Source: UBA4582 sp013204195
GTDB taxonomy: Bacteria; Pseudomonadota; Gammaproteobacteria; Pseudomonadales; Azotimanducaceae
Length of the DNA stretch: 64,000 nt
Assembly (NCBI GenBank): GCA_963925735.1
Contig: CAWUUH010000039.1
Coordinates: 33,477-97,476, forward strand
Reading direction: 5' to 3'
Shown piece after piece: positions 18,244 through 27,226 of the stretch; within the stretch, counting starts at the first letter, position 1; the number at the start of each line of letters is the position of its first letter. Under the pieces are notes generated by a model. It was not told the origin of the DNA and made no database searches. It saw only the letters and a program-made list of their open reading frames with translations. Position numbers and translations under genes: made by a program.

Positions 18244-19768
18244 AGGCCGACGCTGATTCTCGTTGCGCCTGCTTGTTGGTCAGAATCGTAAGCATCTGCT
18301 GCCGTCCCGGACCATTCACCTTGCGGGCATTAGCATTGCGTTTACGACCGCCGAGCATGTACGCCATCGTTGTCAGCAATATCCGTTTATCTTTCAAGAA
18401 ATCACCCGGTTTTTCCAGCAGATTAAAGGTGCGCATGATGCCGCGCAGTACGTGAATATTTCGAGTCGAAGCCATGGACAAGGCATCACCAAAGGCGGCG
18501 TTGAACCAGGCTTTTGCGGTGCTGGCGCTGTCGATGACCTGACCGTTAATCTCTGCCTTTGCCTGGCGAATGGCTTTTTTGTCTTCTGCCAGGCTGGCCT
18601 TGAAGATGGGGCGCAGTTCTTCTTCGGTACGCTGATGAAATTGTAGCGCTCGCGCCACAGGGTCACTGATATCCCGCAGGGTATCTGCCAGTAGGTGGGC
18701 GTGAATAATGCCAGTGCTGCAGCCGCGACCATACAATGGGTTGGTGCGCAGCGCAGCGTCACCGACCGCAAAATAGTTGAGGGCGACGGCACGGCCGTCA
18801 TCCACAAAATGATGCCAGACCGCGTGAATGTCACCGAAGCCGAAGGACTCGGTAGTGGGTTCGGCCTTGTCGGCGGCCACCCAGGGGACCAGACCCGGGA
18901 TGCTGCGACAGATCAGGTCGAACTGGTCGCTGGACTTGATCGCCTCATGCAGGGCTTTCTCTTCCTTGTGCAGACAGGCGATGACCGCAAAGTGACCGCC
19001 TTCGCCGGGGAAAACCCCATACTTAATATAACCTAGGTCGCCCGATGAGCGATCCTTGCTGTCGCCTCGAGCCGGTTCCTCAACGCCGGGCAGTAACTTG
19101 TAGTGGCGAGTAAAGTAGACGATCTCAGCATCGTCATCTTCGGTTTTAATCGCGCCACCGGCTGCTTGAAGCCAGGTTTTGAGCTTACTATTGCGACCGC
19201 CAGCATCGATCAGTACCTGGCTCAGCAATTGTCGCTCAGGTTCGTCGCGGGTCTTGACGCTGATGCCGTCAACCAAGATCTGGTCGCCGTCTTTGTGGCT
19301 TAACAGTGCTGTGACTTGGGTATCGCTTTCGATACTGATCAGGTCTTGTTGCTCGGCATAACGCCGAAATACGGTTTCCATGGTGGCGCGCCGACACATC
19401 AGTAACCACATCTTCTCGTCACCAGGAAGAGGGGTGTATTTTTCTTTCAAGTCGGGAGGCAGCATATCTTCAAAGGTCACCTTGCGCGCACCGGCGGCAA
19501 AGAAGTCGTCCATCAGACCGGGAAAACTGTCTTGCAGCAGGTTGCTCATCACGGCCAGGAACGCATGGGGATGTTTGAACTGGGCCGCACCCCGGCGGTT
19601 CCATTCGAAGAACGCCTGGTCTGGGTCACCGCTCGGTGGTGGTGAGTCGCGCTCAACAACGGTCACCGCAAGTCCGGTTTTGGCGAGGGCCAATGCTGTG
19701 CAGAGGCCAGAGATGCCGGCGCCAACGACGACGACAGGGGGCTTTGCTAGGTTGGTCACGCTAGTCAT
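18242..19768 (-). CDS. FAD-dependent oxidoreductase (group A monooxygenase/halogenase-like)
   Basis: About 508 aa. An N-terminal VVVGAGISGLCTALALAKTG dinucleotide fold with a following ERD motif, and a GD segment (YFAVGDAALRTNPLYGRGCS) two thirds along, mark the FAD fold shared by aromatic hydroxylases, halogenases and geranylgeranyl-reductase-like enzymes. Substrate unknown. A further 22 codons are open upstream, but the ATG at 19768 overlaps the TGA of the preceding hydrolase (ATGA), which makes it the natural start and implies translational coupling. Confidence 0.87.
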   Translation of the reverse strand: MTSVTNLAKPPVVVVGAGISGLCTALALAKTGLAVTVVERDSPPPSGDPDQAFFEWNRRGAAQFKHPHAFLAVMSNLLQDSFPGLMDDFFAAGARKVTFEDMLPPDLKEKYTPLPGDEKMWLLMCRRATMETVFRRYAEQQDLISIESDTQVTALLSHKDGDQILVDGISVKTRDEPERQLLSQVLIDAGGRNSKLKTWLQAAGGAIKTEDDDAEIVYFTRHYKLLPGVEEPARGDSKDRSSGDLGYIKYGVFPGEGGHFAVIACLHKEEKALHEAIKSSDQFDLICRSIPGLVPWVAADKAEPTTESFGFGDIHAVWHHFVDDGRAVALNYFAVGDAALRTNPLYGRGCSTGIIHAHLLADTLRDISDPVARALQFHQRTEEELRPIFKASLAEDKKAIRQAKAEINGQVIDSASTAKAWFNAAFGDALSMASTRNIHVLRGIMRTFNLLEKPGDFLKDKRILLTTMAYMLGGRKRNANARKVNGPGRQQMLTILTNKQAQRESASA

Positions 19769-20712
19769 GCTAGTGCCTTGAGAAATTTTAGTATGCCGCG
19801 ATTGACTGCCTCTGGAGCCTCTTGTTGGGTCCAATGGCCGGCGCCAGGAATGAGTTCGTTGATCTGCAGATTAGGCACGTGCTGAGGCATGGCCTGTAGT
19901 GCTTCCGCTGCCATCATAATGACACCGTCTCTATCGCCCGCCATAAACAGGGCTGGCTGTTGTATAGTCGTTGGGGCGCCGGCAGTCAACTCCCAGGTGA
20001 GATCCTGCGCCCGATAGTAGTTCAAAGGGCCGCGGAAGCCGCTGTGCTGAAAGGCCTGAGTATAAAAATCCAGATCCGATTCGCTGCACCATTGGCCCAG
20101 CTTGCCTGGATCTGCCATGCCGGTGAACAGCTGGTCATCTGCGGCTTTCGGTGTGAAGGTGGTGAGATCAACATCGCCAGACGCCATATGGTAGAACTTG
20201 CGCAGGGATGCGCGCACATCGGCCTCAAACTCAGCTTCGGCGACACCGGGCGTTTGGAAATATAATTGATAGAAAAACTGGCCTGCAAACAGCTTGCGCA
20301 TGCGGGTCAACGGCAGCTCTGCTCCCCTTGGCATGAAGGGTACGGACAGTGCGCCCACCGCCGTCACCTTGTCGGGGTGGTTCAGGGCGCAGCTCCAGGC
20401 GGTGGGCGCGCCCCAGTCATGACCCAGAACAATGGCGGTTTCATAGCCCAGAGCGGTGATCAGTCCGATGACATCATTCACGACCTCAACCTGGTTGTAA
20501 GCGCCGATGGTTGATGGTCGGTCGCTCTTACCGTAGCCGCGCATGTCAGGCGCTACCGCCTTGTAGCCGGCGTTAGCCAGGGGCTCGAACTGGTGTCGCC
20601 AGGAATACCAGGACTCGGGAAAGCCGTGCAGCATCAATACTAAAGGGCCTTCGCCAGCTTCGGCGATGTTGAGGCTGATGCCATTGGTTTCGATACGGCG
20701 TTCCGTAATCAT
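19765..20712 (-). CDS. Alpha/beta hydrolase, epoxide hydrolase-like
   Basis: 315 aa. The oxyanion motif is LHGFPESWYSWRHQ, the nucleophile elbow is GHDWGAPTAW (Asp rather than Ser, about residue 104), and the catalytic His is in GAGHWTQQEAPE near the C-terminus. An Asp nucleophile with HGFPE is typical of soluble epoxide hydrolases. Both ends overlap neighbours by four bases: its ATG overlaps the amidohydrolase stop, and its stop overlaps the FAD enzyme's ATG. Confidence 0.92.
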   Translation of the reverse strand: MITERRIETNGISLNIAEAGEGPLVLMLHGFPESWYSWRHQFEPLANAGYKAVAPDMRGYGKSDRPSTIGAYNQVEVVNDVIGLITALGYETAIVLGHDWGAPTAWSCALNHPDKVTAVGALSVPFMPRGAELPLTRMRKLFAGQFFYQLYFQTPGVAEAEFEADVRASLRKFYHMASGDVDLTTFTPKAADDQLFTGMADPGKLGQWCSESDLDFYTQAFQHSGFRGPLNYYRAQDLTWELTAGAPTTIQQPALFMAGDRDGVIMMAAEALQAMPQHVPNLQINELIPGAGHWTQQEAPEAVNRGILKFLKALA

Positions 20713-22379
20713 CGCTGTGGTGCTCCGATGACCTGGCCACGGTGCTCGTCTGAGTAACCCAGCAGATGGTCGTAGGCGACTGCGCCGCCGATGATCACCG
20801 TTTCAACACCGATGGCATCGCGGACATAACGATGACCATCGCCGGGCACGTCTTGAACGTAATACTCGGGGCCTCGATCAATGGTGTTCGCATCGAAGAT
20901 GGTGATGTCAGCAATGTAGCCTGACTTCAACAGGCCTCGGTCAGGGATTGCCCAGATGTCAGCGGTGTCTGAGGTGATTTTCTTGATGGCTTCTTCCATG
21001 GACAACAATTGTTTGTCCCGCACGAAGTGCCCTAGTAGGTAGCCCGTGTCACCGTAGGTAGAGAACGACAATATATGCGCGCCGCCATCGCTGGCGCCAA
21101 TCATGACATGGGGATGGCGAAGCATGCTGCCCACCTTGTCGTCATCATTGTGGCCCATGTCAGCCGAAATAAAGTGGGCATCCAAAGATTCTTCCAATGA
21201 GAGATCGATCATTGCGTTGAGTGCGTCGGTGCCGCGTAGCTCGGCAATTTCTGCCAGGGTTTTACCGACGTATTGCTGGTTAGCCTCGGTCTGTACTTGG
21301 CGCAGTATGAGCGTCGACCAGAGTGGCATCATGCTGGTGGCTTCCTGAACTAACTGCTGCCGTTGGGCCTCATCCTGAAAGGCCGCCATGATGGTGGCCG
21401 GCGTGCCAAACCGCATCACGCGATACCAGCCGCGCAGTCGAATGAACAACAGGCTGGGAACGGCGAAGCTGAAGCTGATATCGATAGGGCGGGTTTGCAC
21501 CTGGGGCCAGACTCGAGCCCCGGCAGCATTTTGTTCAACGATTCGAGCGATGACCCGATCCACGCCTTCGAAATCACCGCGGTTGATGAACAGGGGTGAC
21601 AGGGTGGTGGTGATCTTGTGCGTCAGGCTGAGCTCGGCGAGCTGGTCGATGCGGCCAATGGTCAGGTCGATGTCATAGAATTCGTGGACCACCTGCAGAA
21701 TGCGGTTGTATTCGGCAAGTACCGCGCAGAGAGCGTCAAGCTCTGCATGATCAGCATAGCGACTCGGTACCGGTTGGAGCTTTTCATCCATGTCCACAAA
21801 GCTGGTGGACAAGCCGATAGCGCCGGCGTCCAGGCACTGGCGCAACAGAGACTGCATCTCAGCGGTTTCTGTGGTCGTGGCGGTGCGTTCCGTGGCGGCC
21901 TGGCCCATGACCCACAGGCGCAGCACGCTGTGCCCGACGAGGGGTGCCACGTTGATGGTCAGGTCTTGCTGGATCCGGCTGACAAACTCGTCAAAGGTTT
22001 CCCAGTTCCAGGTCACGCCTTGTTCAAAGGCGACCAATGGCATTTCTTCAATCTGATTGAACATGCCCACCAGCTTCATGCGGTCTGCGGCTTTCAGTGG
22101 CGCCAAAGATAATGAACAGTTGCCCGGCACGATTGTGGTGACGCCATGTTCAATGGCGGGTTTAGCCGCGCCATCCCACAACAGTTGGGCATCAAAGTGC
22201 GTGTGTGGGTCGATAAACCCCGGTGATACGGTCTTGCCGGTGGCGTCAATCTCGGTGGCACCTTGGGCGCTGACATGGCCGACCTGATGGATGCGACCCG
22301 CGCTGATGCCAATGTCGCCAATGTAAGCGGGTCGTCCGCTGCCGTCGACGATACTACCGTTTCTGATGACTATATCCAT
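20709..22379 (-). CDS. Amidohydrolase, N-acyl-D-amino-acid deacylase/D-aminoacylase-like
   Basis: 556 aa metal-dependent hydrolase. The first metal site is in FIDPHTHFDAQLLWDG, and GASDGGAHILSF carries the late active-site Asp/His region. The N-terminus (RNGSIVDGSGRPAYIGDIGI) is the typical small beta-sandwich of the family. These enzymes cleave C-N bonds in N-acyl amino acids, but this subgroup is broad and the substrate is unknown. GGAG lies 8 nt before the ATG. First gene of a three-gene, four-base-overlap operon. Confidence 0.88.
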   Translation of the reverse strand: MDIVIRNGSIVDGSGRPAYIGDIGISAGRIHQVGHVSAQGATEIDATGKTVSPGFIDPHTHFDAQLLWDGAAKPAIEHGVTTIVPGNCSLSLAPLKAADRMKLVGMFNQIEEMPLVAFEQGVTWNWETFDEFVSRIQQDLTINVAPLVGHSVLRLWVMGQAATERTATTTETAEMQSLLRQCLDAGAIGLSTSFVDMDEKLQPVPSRYADHAELDALCAVLAEYNRILQVVHEFYDIDLTIGRIDQLAELSLTHKITTTLSPLFINRGDFEGVDRVIARIVEQNAAGARVWPQVQTRPIDISFSFAVPSLLFIRLRGWYRVMRFGTPATIMAAFQDEAQRQQLVQEATSMMPLWSTLILRQVQTEANQQYVGKTLAEIAELRGTDALNAMIDLSLEESLDAHFISADMGHNDDDKVGSMLRHPHVMIGASDGGAHILSFSTYGDTGYLLGHFVRDKQLLSMEEAIKKITSDTADIWAIPDRGLLKSGYIADITIFDANTIDRGPEYYVQDVPGDGHRYVRDAIGVETVIIGGAVAYDHLLGYSDEHRGQVIGAPQR

Positions 22380-22403
22380 TGTTTAAGCTCCTGGGCACCC
22401 GAC

Positions 22404-22474
22404 GTGCCTATTCAAAGTGTGCTTGTAAAAGAATGCCTATAAAAGTGTACCTATAAAATTGTGCCTGTAAAAAT
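22404..22474. repeat. Degenerate 14-bp tandem repeat array
   Basis: About five head-to-tail units of the type TGTGCCTGTAAAAG, each differing at a few positions, fill most of the gap between the small gene at 22516 and the amidohydrolase start. Confidence 0.75.
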
Positions 22475-22515
22475 TGTCCGGCTTAAGCCCGTGCTCGTTG
22501 GAATCTGTACCGTGT

Positions 22516-22746
22516 TCAAAATCGACTGTAAGAAACCTGTAAAGCATCCCGTACTTTGCTCCAGCCATGGCCGATCAGGTCATCAGCGACCTCAGCAGCA
22601 CAGGCGTGAAACAAGGCCTGTGTGGCATGGTGATCCAGGGGTACCTGGGTTATGCCGCCGTTGGCATAACGGATCTCAACGATCAGCTCGACATCCCCTT
22701 CATGGGCCGGCGCGAGCCGCACCGCAACGATCTGCGCTTCGCTCAT
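22516..22746 (-). CDS. Conserved-looking small protein, function unknown
   Basis: 76 aa from the ATG at 22746, which has GAGG five to six nt upstream; an in-frame TTG-type start at 22779 would overlap the preceding gene. Features: a beta-rich N-terminal half (VELIVEIRYANGGITQVPL) and a C-terminal block LIGHGWSKVRDALQVSYSRF that looks strongly constrained. No signal peptide, membrane helix or cysteine motif. Third gene of the TetR operon, 7 bp after the LysM-like gene, so probably co-regulated and functionally linked to it. Confidence 0.72.
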   Translation of the reverse strand: MSEAQIVAVRLAPAHEGDVELIVEIRYANGGITQVPLDHHATQALFHACAAEVADDLIGHGWSKVRDALQVSYSRF

Positions 22747-22753
22747 TGAGACC

Positions 22754-22981
22754 TCATTGTGCCAAGAGAGGTGGCTCAAGAAAGATCAAGTCACTGGGCA
22801 GTATTGGGTTGCCCGCTCGGGGTGAGCCCGGTACCGCCGGCGCGCGGCTGAAAACATGTAAATTCCAGCTTTGCAGGCTGGCAACGCCCTCGTCCAATGG
22901 TGTCGCCGCTAACGCGCGAGCAGCAATGGATTCCCAGGTATCCGTCGCGCTTGGGTGTATAGATTTTCGAACCTTGATCAT
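22754..22981 (-). CDS. Small LysM-like protein without signal peptide
   Basis: 75 aa. The pattern DTWESIAARAL ... LQSWN ... ILPSDLIFLEPP follows the order of a LysM repeat (GDTLxxIA, LxxxN, IxPGQxLxIP), but there is no export signal, so if folded this way it would act in the cytosol. Its ATG overlaps the tetR TGA by four bases (ATGA). Assignment to LysM is by pattern only. It is the middle gene of TetR / LysM-like / 76-aa protein. Confidence 0.72.
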   Translation of the reverse strand: MIKVRKSIHPSATDTWESIAARALAATPLDEGVASLQSWNLHVFSRAPAVPGSPRAGNPILPSDLIFLEPPLLAQ

Positions 22982-23673
22982 GAGACAGCCTCTTGTTTTT
23001 TGTTAGGGGTGGGCTTCGTCTTCAGAACGCCTGCCTCGGGCAAGGTGGCTTGTATGGCCACGACTTGCTCGAGCAACTGGGCGCGACTAGCCTCTGTTGC
23101 GACGGCCGCTAAGCCTAGGCCCAAGCCATATTTAGTTCGCGCGACCATGTCCGGTAACGTGATATTGCCTTTCGCCCAGGCCTGTATCCAGCCGTAGAAC
23201 TGGTGACCTAAGTTCAGTGCCAGTGAGTCTGGGTTGATTTGATGGCAGATTTCGCCGCGCTGGATAGCGTCGCTGACCAGGTCTTTGAACAAGCCATGGC
23301 GGGGCAAACTGAAGTGTGATGTCAGGGTTTGATCGGTGGTGGCCTGAATCGCCTGGGCGCCAGTGCTGTAGTAGCCTGGATTTTTTTCGAACAGTTCAGC
23401 GGTGACGTCCACCAACCGAAAGAACACGTCGAAGCCCTGGTTAGGTTCGGCGGTCAGGGCGGTCATAAAGTCGGCGAAATCGGTGTCCATGACAGCGGCG
23501 ATCACCGCCTGCTTGGAGCCAAACAGTGCATAGGGTGTGGCACTGCTAACGCCGGCCACCTCGGCCAGAGTACGCATAGAAAAGTCAGAGACTTCCCGTA
23601 CTTGCATCAATTTTCGTGCGGTCGTGACGATCAGCTGGCGCTTTTCGTCACGGTTGGTGTCGCGCTTACCCAT
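22978..23673 (-). CDS. TetR family transcriptional regulator
   Basis: About 231 aa. N-terminal HTH at residues 8-55 (RQLIVTTARKLM, FSMRTLAEVAGVSSATPYALFGSK) and an alpha-helical ligand domain. A TTG at 23691 is also in frame, but the ATG at 23673 better fits the family N-terminus. It heads an operon with two small genes and has a palindrome 62 bp upstream (23735-23754), so autoregulation is likely. The ligand is unknown; nearby catabolic genes suggest a lipophilic metabolite. Confidence 0.9.
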   Translation of the reverse strand: MGKRDTNRDEKRQLIVTTARKLMQVREVSDFSMRTLAEVAGVSSATPYALFGSKQAVIAAVMDTDFADFMTALTAEPNQGFDVFFRLVDVTAELFEKNPGYYSTGAQAIQATTDQTLTSHFSLPRHGLFKDLVSDAIQRGEICHQINPDSLALNLGHQFYGWIQAWAKGNITLPDMVARTKYGLGLGLAAVATEASRAQLLEQVVAIQATLPEAGVLKTKPTPNKKQEAVS

Positions 23674-23734
23674 GACCCATCCGAATTCCAAAGGAAGTCT
23701 TAGGCTATCAGAAAAGTAAGACGAGTATCAATAA

Positions 23735-23754
23735 AACTAAAACGTGTTTTAGTT
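23735..23754. promoter_or_regulatory. Palindromic TetR-type operator
   Basis: AACTAAAAC-GT-GTTTTAGTT is a perfect 9-bp inverted repeat with a 2-bp centre, upstream of the tetR gene. The core TAAAACGTGTTTTA fits the consensus TnnAACnnGTTnnA known for KstR-type TetR regulators. Binding by the adjacent regulator is inferred from position. Confidence 0.65.
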
Positions 23755-23832
23755 AGCCATAAATTATGGGGTCGGTGTGAATGACCGGGGTAAACCCGCA
23801 GCGCATCAGCAACCGACCTTTACGCCGGCACG

Positions 23833-24372
23833 TTACTTCGATTCTGCATCCTTGGCGCGCTGGATGGCTTCCTGAATCAGTTGTTTGGCGCGGTTGGCAT
23901 CACCCCAGCCTTCGAGCTTGACCCATTTGTTAGATTCAAGGTCTTTGTAGTGTTGGAAAAAATGCTCGATCTGATGGAGGGTGATCTCTGGCAGGTCATC
24001 ATAATTACGGACCTTTTCGTAGCGGCGGGTCAAGCGTGAGCTGGGTACCGCGAGAATTTTCTCATCGCCGCCGGCCTCATCTGACATCATCAAGACACCG
24101 ATAGGGCGACAATTCATGATGGCGCCAGGCGTGATTGCGCGGGTGCTGGCAATGATGACATCGGTCGGATCGCCATCGTCTGAGAGGGTGTGAGGCACAA
24201 AGCCATAGTTACCGGGATAACGCATAGAGGTATATAAAAACCGATCAACCACCATGGCGCCTGAGGCCTTGTCCATCTCATATTTGATAGGTTCACCGCC
24301 GACTGGGACCTCAATAATCACGTTAATGTCTTCGGGGGGATTATCGCCTATGGCGATGGCTTCGAGTCGCAT
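23833..24372 (-). CDS. ppa: Inorganic pyrophosphatase, family I
   Basis: 179 aa, the usual size of the hexameric bacterial enzyme that hydrolyses PPi to phosphate in the cytoplasm. Active-site segments are intact: KYEMDKASGAM, DRFLYTSMRYPGNYGFVP, and the DGDPTDVI signature (D-x-D-P-x-D type). The C-terminal KDLESNKWVKLEGWGD is characteristic. AAGGA precedes the ATG and a good promoter lies at 24434-24462. Confidence 0.97.
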   Translation of the reverse strand: MRLEAIAIGDNPPEDINVIIEVPVGGEPIKYEMDKASGAMVVDRFLYTSMRYPGNYGFVPHTLSDDGDPTDVIIASTRAITPGAIMNCRPIGVLMMSDEAGGDEKILAVPSSRLTRRYEKVRNYDDLPEITLHQIEHFFQHYKDLESNKWVKLEGWGDANRAKQLIQEAIQRAKDAESK

Positions 24373-24433
24373 GTTGATTCCTTCTTACTTGAATTGGCTG
24401 GCGCCGGATAATGGCGTCGGCTTGACAGCGCGC

Positions 24434-24462
24434 ATTATTCGGATTGTGCCGGTGTAAATCAA
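24434..24462 (-). promoter_or_regulatory. Sigma-70 type promoter of ppa
   Basis: On the minus strand TTGATT and AATAAT are separated by exactly 17 bp. The -35 box overlaps the stop codon of the upstream hydrolase gene, so ppa has its own promoter although the genes are close. Confidence 0.55.
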
Positions 24463-25322
24463 GTGGTTCGGATGAACGCGATAATATCGTTGATGCAAAC
24501 GTCAGTTTGGACGCCTTCCGTATGAGCAAAGCCATGGGCTACACCCGGGTATTGACGATACTGGGCGACGCCGCCGGCGATTTCATAACCGCCGAGCAGG
24601 GTCTGGCTCATAAACACCGGTACATTCTGGTCTAACTCAGGTTGGACGATGAGCAAGGGTGGCAGGTGGCTAAAGGCACTCGTTGTCAGTAGATGCTGGA
24701 TGCTGGCCGCCGCCATCGTTCTAGTATCGCCGAAATAGGCCCGATGGCCTGCGGCCAAGCGGTCCGGGGCAAAGTCGGTCCAGCTTTGTGGGTCTTCGTG
24801 AAGCCGAGCCAAGACGTACTGGTAGCGGGCAATGGGATTCGACACGGGCCACAGACCAACAACTCGGTCGACGCGGGCGCTCACCTCGGGTACCAACTCA
24901 AAAGCCGTCCCTGTGTTAATGGGGGTCGTGCTATGGGCCGGAATATCGGGATTCAGCGCTGCCAGCAGGGCTAAATGTCCGCCGCTGGAACTGCCGATCA
25001 GGTTGACGGAGCTGGGTTTGAGTCGCAAGGCGTCGGTGGTTCTGATGAACCTGACGGCGGCGGCGATATCGGAACTGGCGGCTGGGTGTTTAAACTCAGG
25101 GCCCTGGCGAAAATCGATAGCAAAGACACACAATCCGCGACTCGCCAGCTCGCGGCAGTAGTAGCGACCTGCCTTGCGGTGTAGAGAGGACCAGGCGCCG
25201 CCATGGACATCGATCAATACGGGCAGGTCGGCACCTGCAGTGACGACGGGTCTATACAGTGTGCCCTGCAGTGTGATGCCATCTACCTGAGCGAAAACGA
25301 GATCCTGTTCGGTAAACTTCAA
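24459..25322 (-). CDS. Alpha/beta hydrolase, esterase/lipase (HSL-like)
   Basis: 287 aa. DVHGGAWSS supplies the oxyanion HGG, GSSSGGHLA the nucleophile Ser (about residue 112), and GVAHGFAH the catalytic His near the C-terminus; LIVQPELDQNVP holds the probable acidic residue. This is the layout of hormone-sensitive-lipase-like esterases and kynurenine formamidases. The start appears to be TTG at 25322, with GAGG six nt upstream. Natural ester substrate unknown. Confidence 0.88.
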   Translation of the reverse strand: MKFTEQDLVFAQVDGITLQGTLYRPVVTAGADLPVLIDVHGGAWSSLHRKAGRYYCRELASRGLCVFAIDFRQGPEFKHPAASSDIAAAVRFIRTTDALRLKPSSVNLIGSSSGGHLALLAALNPDIPAHSTTPINTGTAFELVPEVSARVDRVVGLWPVSNPIARYQYVLARLHEDPQSWTDFAPDRLAAGHRAYFGDTRTMAAASIQHLLTTSAFSHLPPLLIVQPELDQNVPVFMSQTLLGGYEIAGGVAQYRQYPGVAHGFAHTEGVQTDVCINDIIAFIRTT

Positions 25323-25583
25323 TCTGTGCCTCTTGCAGGTGTCGCCGAGCAGCAGCGTTTGTCGGCGATGGCGCGGTTATGTATTAATCGTTAGCGGGCG
25401 ATAGAGCCGGCTGAATGTGACGTTGATTATCACCTAAATCGCCGCTTTCCCCTATCAGTTGTTATACTGGCCAACGGGCAGGCAGTTCAATCGAGGTTTG
25501 TTTTCAGTCCCTTGATGGCTGAAGCGGTGAATGGCTGTTCTCGACCCTCAGCGAACGATCAATGAGCTTTCAACGAACTATCC

Positions 25584-26891
25584 ATGTTTAGACTTTCACC
25601 ACAATGGCCCTTCAGCCCTCAGAAAAGCCCCGTGTTTTATGGTTGGGTGATCTGGGTTTTCAGTACCGTCGGCTTTCTCTGTAGCATTCCCGGTCAAACT
25701 ATGGGTATGGCGGTTTTTACTGACACCTTCATCGAGGTGTTAGGTCTGTCTCGCACTGAGCTCTCCATGGCCTACCTGATCGGCACCATAGGTTCGTCGA
25801 TTTTTTTGACTGCCGCGGGTCGTTGGTACGATCGATTCGGGGCGCGGGTCATGATCACTGTTGCTAGCCTAGCGTTGGGTTTGATGGTCGGGTTCATCAG
25901 TATCACCGATCTGTTAGCAACCGCTTTGGGTGGCAGCACGCTGGTCACCTTCATGCTCATCATGGTGGGTTATTTCGGTGTGCGCTTCTTTGGTCAGGGG
26001 GTGTTGACCAGCAGTTCGAGGAACGTGCTGCTGGTCTGGTTTGTCAAACGTCGCGGTCTCGTAAGCGGCGTACGCGGTGTGTTTGTCTCCTTCGGTTTCT
26101 CTCTGGCGCCGCTGTTATTGGGTTGGATGATTCTCACTCTTGGTTGGCGTGAGGCTTTATGGATCATGGCCTGTGGTGTCGGCCTTGTTTTTTCTGGTTT
26201 CGCGTTGGTGTTTATACGGGATAACCCGGCCAGTTGCGGCTTGCGACCTGATGGCGGCCTGCTTGAAGACCAGAGTATTGCCGACGTGATTGAAGGCCCG
26301 AGCCAGACGTTGCGGCAGGCGAGGCGCACTGGCGTATTCTGGATTTACAGTTTCAGCCTGGGTATGCACGCCATGTTCAGCACCGCTGTCACATTTCATA
26401 TCGTCTCTATATTTGCTGAAGCTGGGCGCAATGCCACGGCAGCCTTCGGTTATTTTTTGCCAGCAGCGGTTTTCTCGATCGTCGTCAATCTTCTGGCCAG
26501 CAGCCTCGTTGATCGACGCAGGCTCAAACCGTTTTTACTGCTGATGCTGATATTCTTTAATCTCGGTGCTGTGGGTTTGCTCAATCTGGAGCAGAATTGG
26601 GGCTTCTGGTTGTTGGCTCTGGGCTTTGGTGCCGGTGGTGGTCTCTGGGGTGTGACCTCAAACCTGGCCTTTATCCGGTTTTTTGGTCCGCTCCATCTCG
26701 GCGAAATCAGTGGCTTGAATACCTCATTGTCAGTCTTTGCCAGCGCAGTCGGTCCGGCGGCTTTCAGTCTGGGTCTGGATTACTTTGGCAGCTATGACGC
26801 TGCCGTTAGAGTTTGCTTGGGTTTACTTATTGTTCTATTGGCAGCGGCCGTATGGGTTCGCCAGGAGGAAGTGATAAATACGCATCACTGA
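25584..26891 (+). CDS. MFS transporter, monocarboxylate/oxalate-formate type
   Basis: 435 aa with twelve predicted membrane helices and the MFS loop-2 motif GRWYDRFGARV between helices 2 and 3. The N-terminal FYGWVIWVFSTVGF resembles the monocarboxylate porter and oxalate/formate antiporter subgroups. Substrate not deducible. It stands alone after a divergent 260-bp gap. Confidence 0.88.
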   Translation: MFRLSPQWPFSPQKSPVFYGWVIWVFSTVGFLCSIPGQTMGMAVFTDTFIEVLGLSRTELSMAYLIGTIGSSIFLTAAGRWYDRFGARVMITVASLALGLMVGFISITDLLATALGGSTLVTFMLIMVGYFGVRFFGQGVLTSSSRNVLLVWFVKRRGLVSGVRGVFVSFGFSLAPLLLGWMILTLGWREALWIMACGVGLVFSGFALVFIRDNPASCGLRPDGGLLEDQSIADVIEGPSQTLRQARRTGVFWIYSFSLGMHAMFSTAVTFHIVSIFAEAGRNATAAFGYFLPAAVFSIVVNLLASSLVDRRRLKPFLLLMLIFFNLGAVGLLNLEQNWGFWLLALGFGAGGGLWGVTSNLAFIRFFGPLHLGEISGLNTSLSVFASAVGPAAFSLGLDYFGSYDAAVRVCLGLLIVLLAAAVWVRQEEVINTHH

Positions 26892-27226
26892 TGACGTGCA
26901 TATCCAGCGTATTTGGCCGCTGATATCGCCGGCAGTATTGAATAAGGAATCGCCGGCTTCCGAGGCGACACTCACCTTGATCGATAAGTCGAGACGGGTG
27001 CTTGAGGTGATCCTTGAGGGGCGTGATTCGTGCCTTGTCGTCATAAAGGCGATCCGGCGGCCCGGCGCTCCGGCGATCCGGCGATCCGGCGGCCCGGCGA
27101 CAATAGATGCTGCGCTAAAAGTGATTTAATCCGTGGGGCGCTGGTATCAGGCTGATATAGTGCAGGTGTGGCAAGTCAGCTGGGCGCTAATGACCGGCTT
27201 TTCCCGTAATTTTCGAGGTTTATTCC
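26892..27226. other. Non-coding spacer between MFS transporter and transglutaminase
   Basis: No convincing gene was found. The stretch holds an octamer repeat block at 27052-27099 and the ribosome site GAGG just before 27227. An open frame covers part of it but has no recognisable protein features and runs through the GC-rich repeats. Confidence 0.55.
27052..27099. repeat. Six GC-rich 8-bp tandem units
   Basis: Six head-to-tail octamers of the form nYCCGGCG (ATCCGGCG three times, GCCCGGCG twice, CTCCGGCG once) lie in the spacer after the MFS gene. Confidence 0.85.

Noticed and set aside
26896..27129. Open frame after the MFS gene
   Set aside because: It runs through the GC-rich octamer block and shows no protein-like conservation pattern.
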